Shown here: positions 62,322 through 64,000 of the stretch, in pieces
Position numbering within the stretch: the stretch's first letter is position 1
How the letters are laid out: each line of letters begins with the position of its first letter
Origin: RAM1 sp050247515
Lineage (GTDB): Bacteria; Pseudomonadota; Gammaproteobacteria; Burkholderiales; Burkholderiaceae_C
Assembly: GCA_050247515.1 (NCBI GenBank)
Contig: JBFWUB010000009.1
Span: 1 to 64,000 of the forward strand
DNA length: 64,000 nt
Direction of reading: 5' to 3'
Notes under the pieces: model-generated
What the model was told of the DNA's origin: nothing
The model's database searches: none
What the model saw: the letters and a program-made list of their open reading frames with translations, nothing else
Made by a program: the position numbers and the translations under genes

Positions 62322-62500
62322 GGTGTGCTGCTTCGAAAGAGGTGCGGTGTTTTTATTACCTGCGCTTCTCTCGGGATATCAAGGACTTGGGTGCAGCTGG
62401 GCCGCCAGCAGGCCGGTGCATGACTTACCGGGTAGGGGTGGCCACCGGACGTTTTGTCAGAAAACACCGTGCGGCGTATTTCCGACGCGCAGGGCGCCGG

Positions 62501-62541
62501 GTTTCAATTAGCCGGACCCCAACGTTTCAATCAGCCGGACC
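62501..62541. repeat. Two 18-bp direct repeats, IS21-like terminal repeats
   Basis: GTTTCAATTAGCCGGACC (62501-62518) and GTTTCAATCAGCCGGACC (62524-62541) differ at one base, with a 23-base period. Tandem repeats of this size and spacing are typical inside IS21-family ends. No transposase gene is left; 62322-62500 contains nothing I can identify. They lie about 40 bases from the broken end of an hsdR fragment, so the IS is the likely cause of that break. Confidence 0.5.
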
Positions 62542-62577
62542 TGTTTGCACCGCGGTAATGCTCAGTAGTCCCAGTCC

Positions 62578-62655
62578 TCATGCCGCACAGGCAAGCAGCG
62601 CAACCGTGCGGTCCTGTGTGGTGCGTTCGGATTTGCCCATCGGGTTGATCGTCAT
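62578..62655 (-). pseudogene. 5' remnant of a type I restriction gene (hsdR)
   Basis: Directly after the Fic gene, with a four-base ATGA overlap, a frame reads MTINPMGKSERTTQDRTVAL and then stops after LACAA. The first 20 residues match the N-terminal pattern of type I restriction subunit R (G-SER-TQ-RV-ALFRDEL, from memory). The rest of the roughly 1000-residue gene is missing. Fic-family genes are often found just before hsdR in such operons, which supports the reading. hsdM and hsdS should lie beyond 64000 if present. Confidence 0.6.
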
Positions 62656-63830
62656 GTCTGTGCTTCCCCGTGGGCCGGTGGCGCCGCCAGCGCCGGCGAA
62701 ATGAACCCCTCGTCCGTCAGCGCGCGCACCACGCCGCGCAGCAGCATGTTGTGGCTGAAGCCAATGCTGTACTGCCGCGCGCCGGGCTTGGTGGGCTGCA
62801 ACATGCCGCTGTCCACCAGCTTGCGGATCTGGTAGGTGCGCTGGTTGGCATTGAGGGCGGGTATGGCGGCCTCCAGGTCGCCGGCCTTGACCGTGCCGGC
62901 CTTGATGGTGGCGACCAGCACCGCCTGCTCCAGCGCGGTGATTTGCTGACGCGCGCGCGCGTGGTGTACGGCGGGCAGCAGCACCCGGGCTTTCAGGTGT
63001 TCGTAGTCGGCCAGGCGGTCCACCTTGGTCAGCTCGTCGCGCACGCCGGTCAACACATACACGCACCAGCGTTCCAGCGCATCGTCTGTGCCGGCGTCGG
63101 CATCGCCCAGGTGGGTGCAATAGGCATTGCGGTCGGCACAGAACACGGCGGCGGGGTTCAGCAGGCGGCCCGCCGCGTTGACGCGGAACCCGTATTTGAC
63201 CAACAGGGCATACGTCAGCAGCCGCACCACGCGCCCGTTGCCATTGCCAAAGGGGTGGACCCAGGCAAACCGGTGGTGGGCCAGGGCCACCTTCATCAGG
63301 TCGTACTTGGGCGCATCGGCGGCGTTGATAAAGGCCATCAGCTGCGTCATGTAGCCGGGCACCTGCGGTGCCTCGGGCGGCAGTTGGTCTGCCTGGGCGA
63401 TCCTGACCGGGCCCAGCCGGTAGGCGCCGGGGTTGGCGTCGCCTTCGCGCTGCAGGCCCGCCACCGTGGTGGCATGCAGGCCGCGCAGCCAATGCTCGGT
63501 CAGCGGGGCGCCGGGCTCCACGCTGTCTTCGACCTGCTGCATGGCGCGTTCGATGTTGTCGATTTCCTGCAACTGTTCGCTGCGGTGGGGGCCGTCCAGC
63601 ACCTTGGCCTCTACATAGTCGGCCAGCGTGGTGTGGTTGCCCTCGATACGGGCCGAGGCCAGGCTCTCCAGCACGTGGAAAACCTCCTTGAGCTGCATGA
63701 ACACGGGCAGCGGTGTGGTGCCCTGCATCTGCAGGCGGCGCAGGTGCTCCAGGTCGGTCAGCACGTCGAGCAGGGGGGAGTCAAACCGCGGGTTCAGCAG
63801 CCGTAAAGGGTGGTCAACAAACTGAACCAT
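62652..63830 (-). CDS. Fic-family protein (Fic/DOC domain with winged helix)
   Basis: A 392-residue protein. The inhibitory helix motif SARIEGN lies near residue 60 (pattern S/T-xxx-E-G/N, class II). The Fic core motif is HPFGNGNGRVVRLL, with Asn where most active enzymes have Asp or Glu. Binding of the magnesium ion may thus differ. A C-terminal winged-helix part (QRTYQIRKLVDSGMLQ) follows. Active Fic proteins attach AMP to target proteins. It is coupled to a truncated hsdR, so it belongs to a type I restriction-modification locus. A possible promoter lies in the AT-richer 63831-63900 stretch. Confidence 0.88.
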   Translation of the reverse strand: MVQFVDHPLRLLNPRFDSPLLDVLTDLEHLRRLQMQGTTPLPVFMQLKEVFHVLESLASARIEGNHTTLADYVEAKVLDGPHRSEQLQEIDNIERAMQQVEDSVEPGAPLTEHWLRGLHATTVAGLQREGDANPGAYRLGPVRIAQADQLPPEAPQVPGYMTQLMAFINAADAPKYDLMKVALAHHRFAWVHPFGNGNGRVVRLLTYALLVKYGFRVNAAGRLLNPAAVFCADRNAYCTHLGDADAGTDDALERWCVYVLTGVRDELTKVDRLADYEHLKARVLLPAVHHARARQQITALEQAVLVATIKAGTVKAGDLEAAIPALNANQRTYQIRKLVDSGMLQPTKPGARQYSIGFSHNMLLRGVVRALTDEGFISPALAAPPAHGEAQT

Positions 63831-64000
63831 GGAGGCGGGTTTTCTTGAAGAGTGGAAAATAATATCTGCACTTTATGACAAAAACCTGTTGATTTACAAG
63901 CTACTTACGGAAGATTGCTGGTTCTGATATCTGCAAATCTGCTGATGCCGTAACTGAAAAGCCCTGCCCTGGCGACTGGAACCGGCCCGCATACGCCACA

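Noticed and set aside
62230..62480. Possible cobalamin riboswitch before the BtuB-like receptor
   Set aside because: I looked for the B12 box and the conserved GCCACTG-type core on the minus strand and found neither. Only a short inverted repeat and a weak promoter are supported.
62501..62541. CRISPR repeats
   Set aside because: Only two copies, with a spacer of five bases between them; no cas genes. The layout fits IS21-type terminal repeats better.

Overview
The window looks like a chromosome segment of a betaproteobacterium of the Comamonadaceae type (Acidovorax/Variovorax/Hydrogenophaga relatives). This rests on high-GC codon use, the core order greB / spoT / rpoZ / gmk / yicC / kinase / phosphatase / rph / rdgB / hemW, and a ureA-B-C-E-F-G urease operon. 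I worked from the sequence alone; family names come from motifs and remembered family members, not from searches.

Bases 1-31,962 read as an accessory island. It begins with an IS21-type end inserted in an IS5-type transposase. From 1.8 to 17.3 kb there is a catabolic gene set: two CaiB/BaiF-family CoA-transferase-like proteins, a BadI-like ring-opening crotonase, an AliA-like acyl-CoA ligase, a BadK-like hydratase, a BadH-like dehydrogenase, an acyl-CoA dehydrogenase, one full and one half 3-hydroxyacyl-CoA dehydrogenase, EtfB/EtfA, and a DUF35 / thiolase-fold / MaoC trio. Together they can be read as activating an alicyclic acid to its CoA ester, oxidising the ring, opening it by hydrolysis and shortening the product. 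A divergent sigma-54 activator gene and a consensus -24/-12 promoter at 4750-4765 suggest inducible control. From 18.9 to 28.2 kb there is a second unit: a MocR-type regulator, an FAD-dependent amine oxidase, a CobS/CobT pair, sulfoacetaldehyde acetyltransferase (xsc) and phosphate acetyltransferase (pta). This fits taurine-type C2 sulfonate use. Between and after these units lie broken genes (a DUF2889 copy, a dmsB-dmsC deletion fusion, a CoA-transferase pseudogene, a chimeric ORF) and remnants of IS630- and IS701-type elements. The island seems to end at a 3' fragment of tRNA-Arg (31917-31962) followed by that gene's terminator. A second tRNA 3' fragment at 31265-31313 suggests a nested insertion.

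Bases 32-43 kb are core genome: transcript-cleavage factor GreB, the (p)ppGpp enzyme SpoT, RNA polymerase omega, guanylate kinase, the YicC RNase, a Ser/Thr kinase with its PP2C phosphatase, RNase PH, RdgB, HemW and tRNA-Ser(UGA). From 43 to 52 kb come the urease operon (no ureD in the window, plus an unannotated 57-codon TTG-start gene between ureA and ureB) and, divergently, a very large protein joining an NCS1 nucleobase transporter to a hybrid histidine kinase, with a LuxR-type response regulator behind it.

From 62.2 down to 52.2 kb runs the most unusual locus, a seven-gene minus-strand operon: TonB-dependent receptor, DedA-like membrane protein fused to a Cys-rich domain, VioB-N-like protein, ferritin-like protein, glyoxalase-fold protein, second VioB-N-like protein, second ferritin-like protein. 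It resembles a split and duplicated version of the violacein/rebeccamycin enzyme VioB/RebD, with five start/stop overlaps of four bases. I know of no described system with this make-up. The right edge holds a Fic-family gene followed by about 22 codons of a type I restriction gene (hsdR), cut off beside IS21-like repeats.
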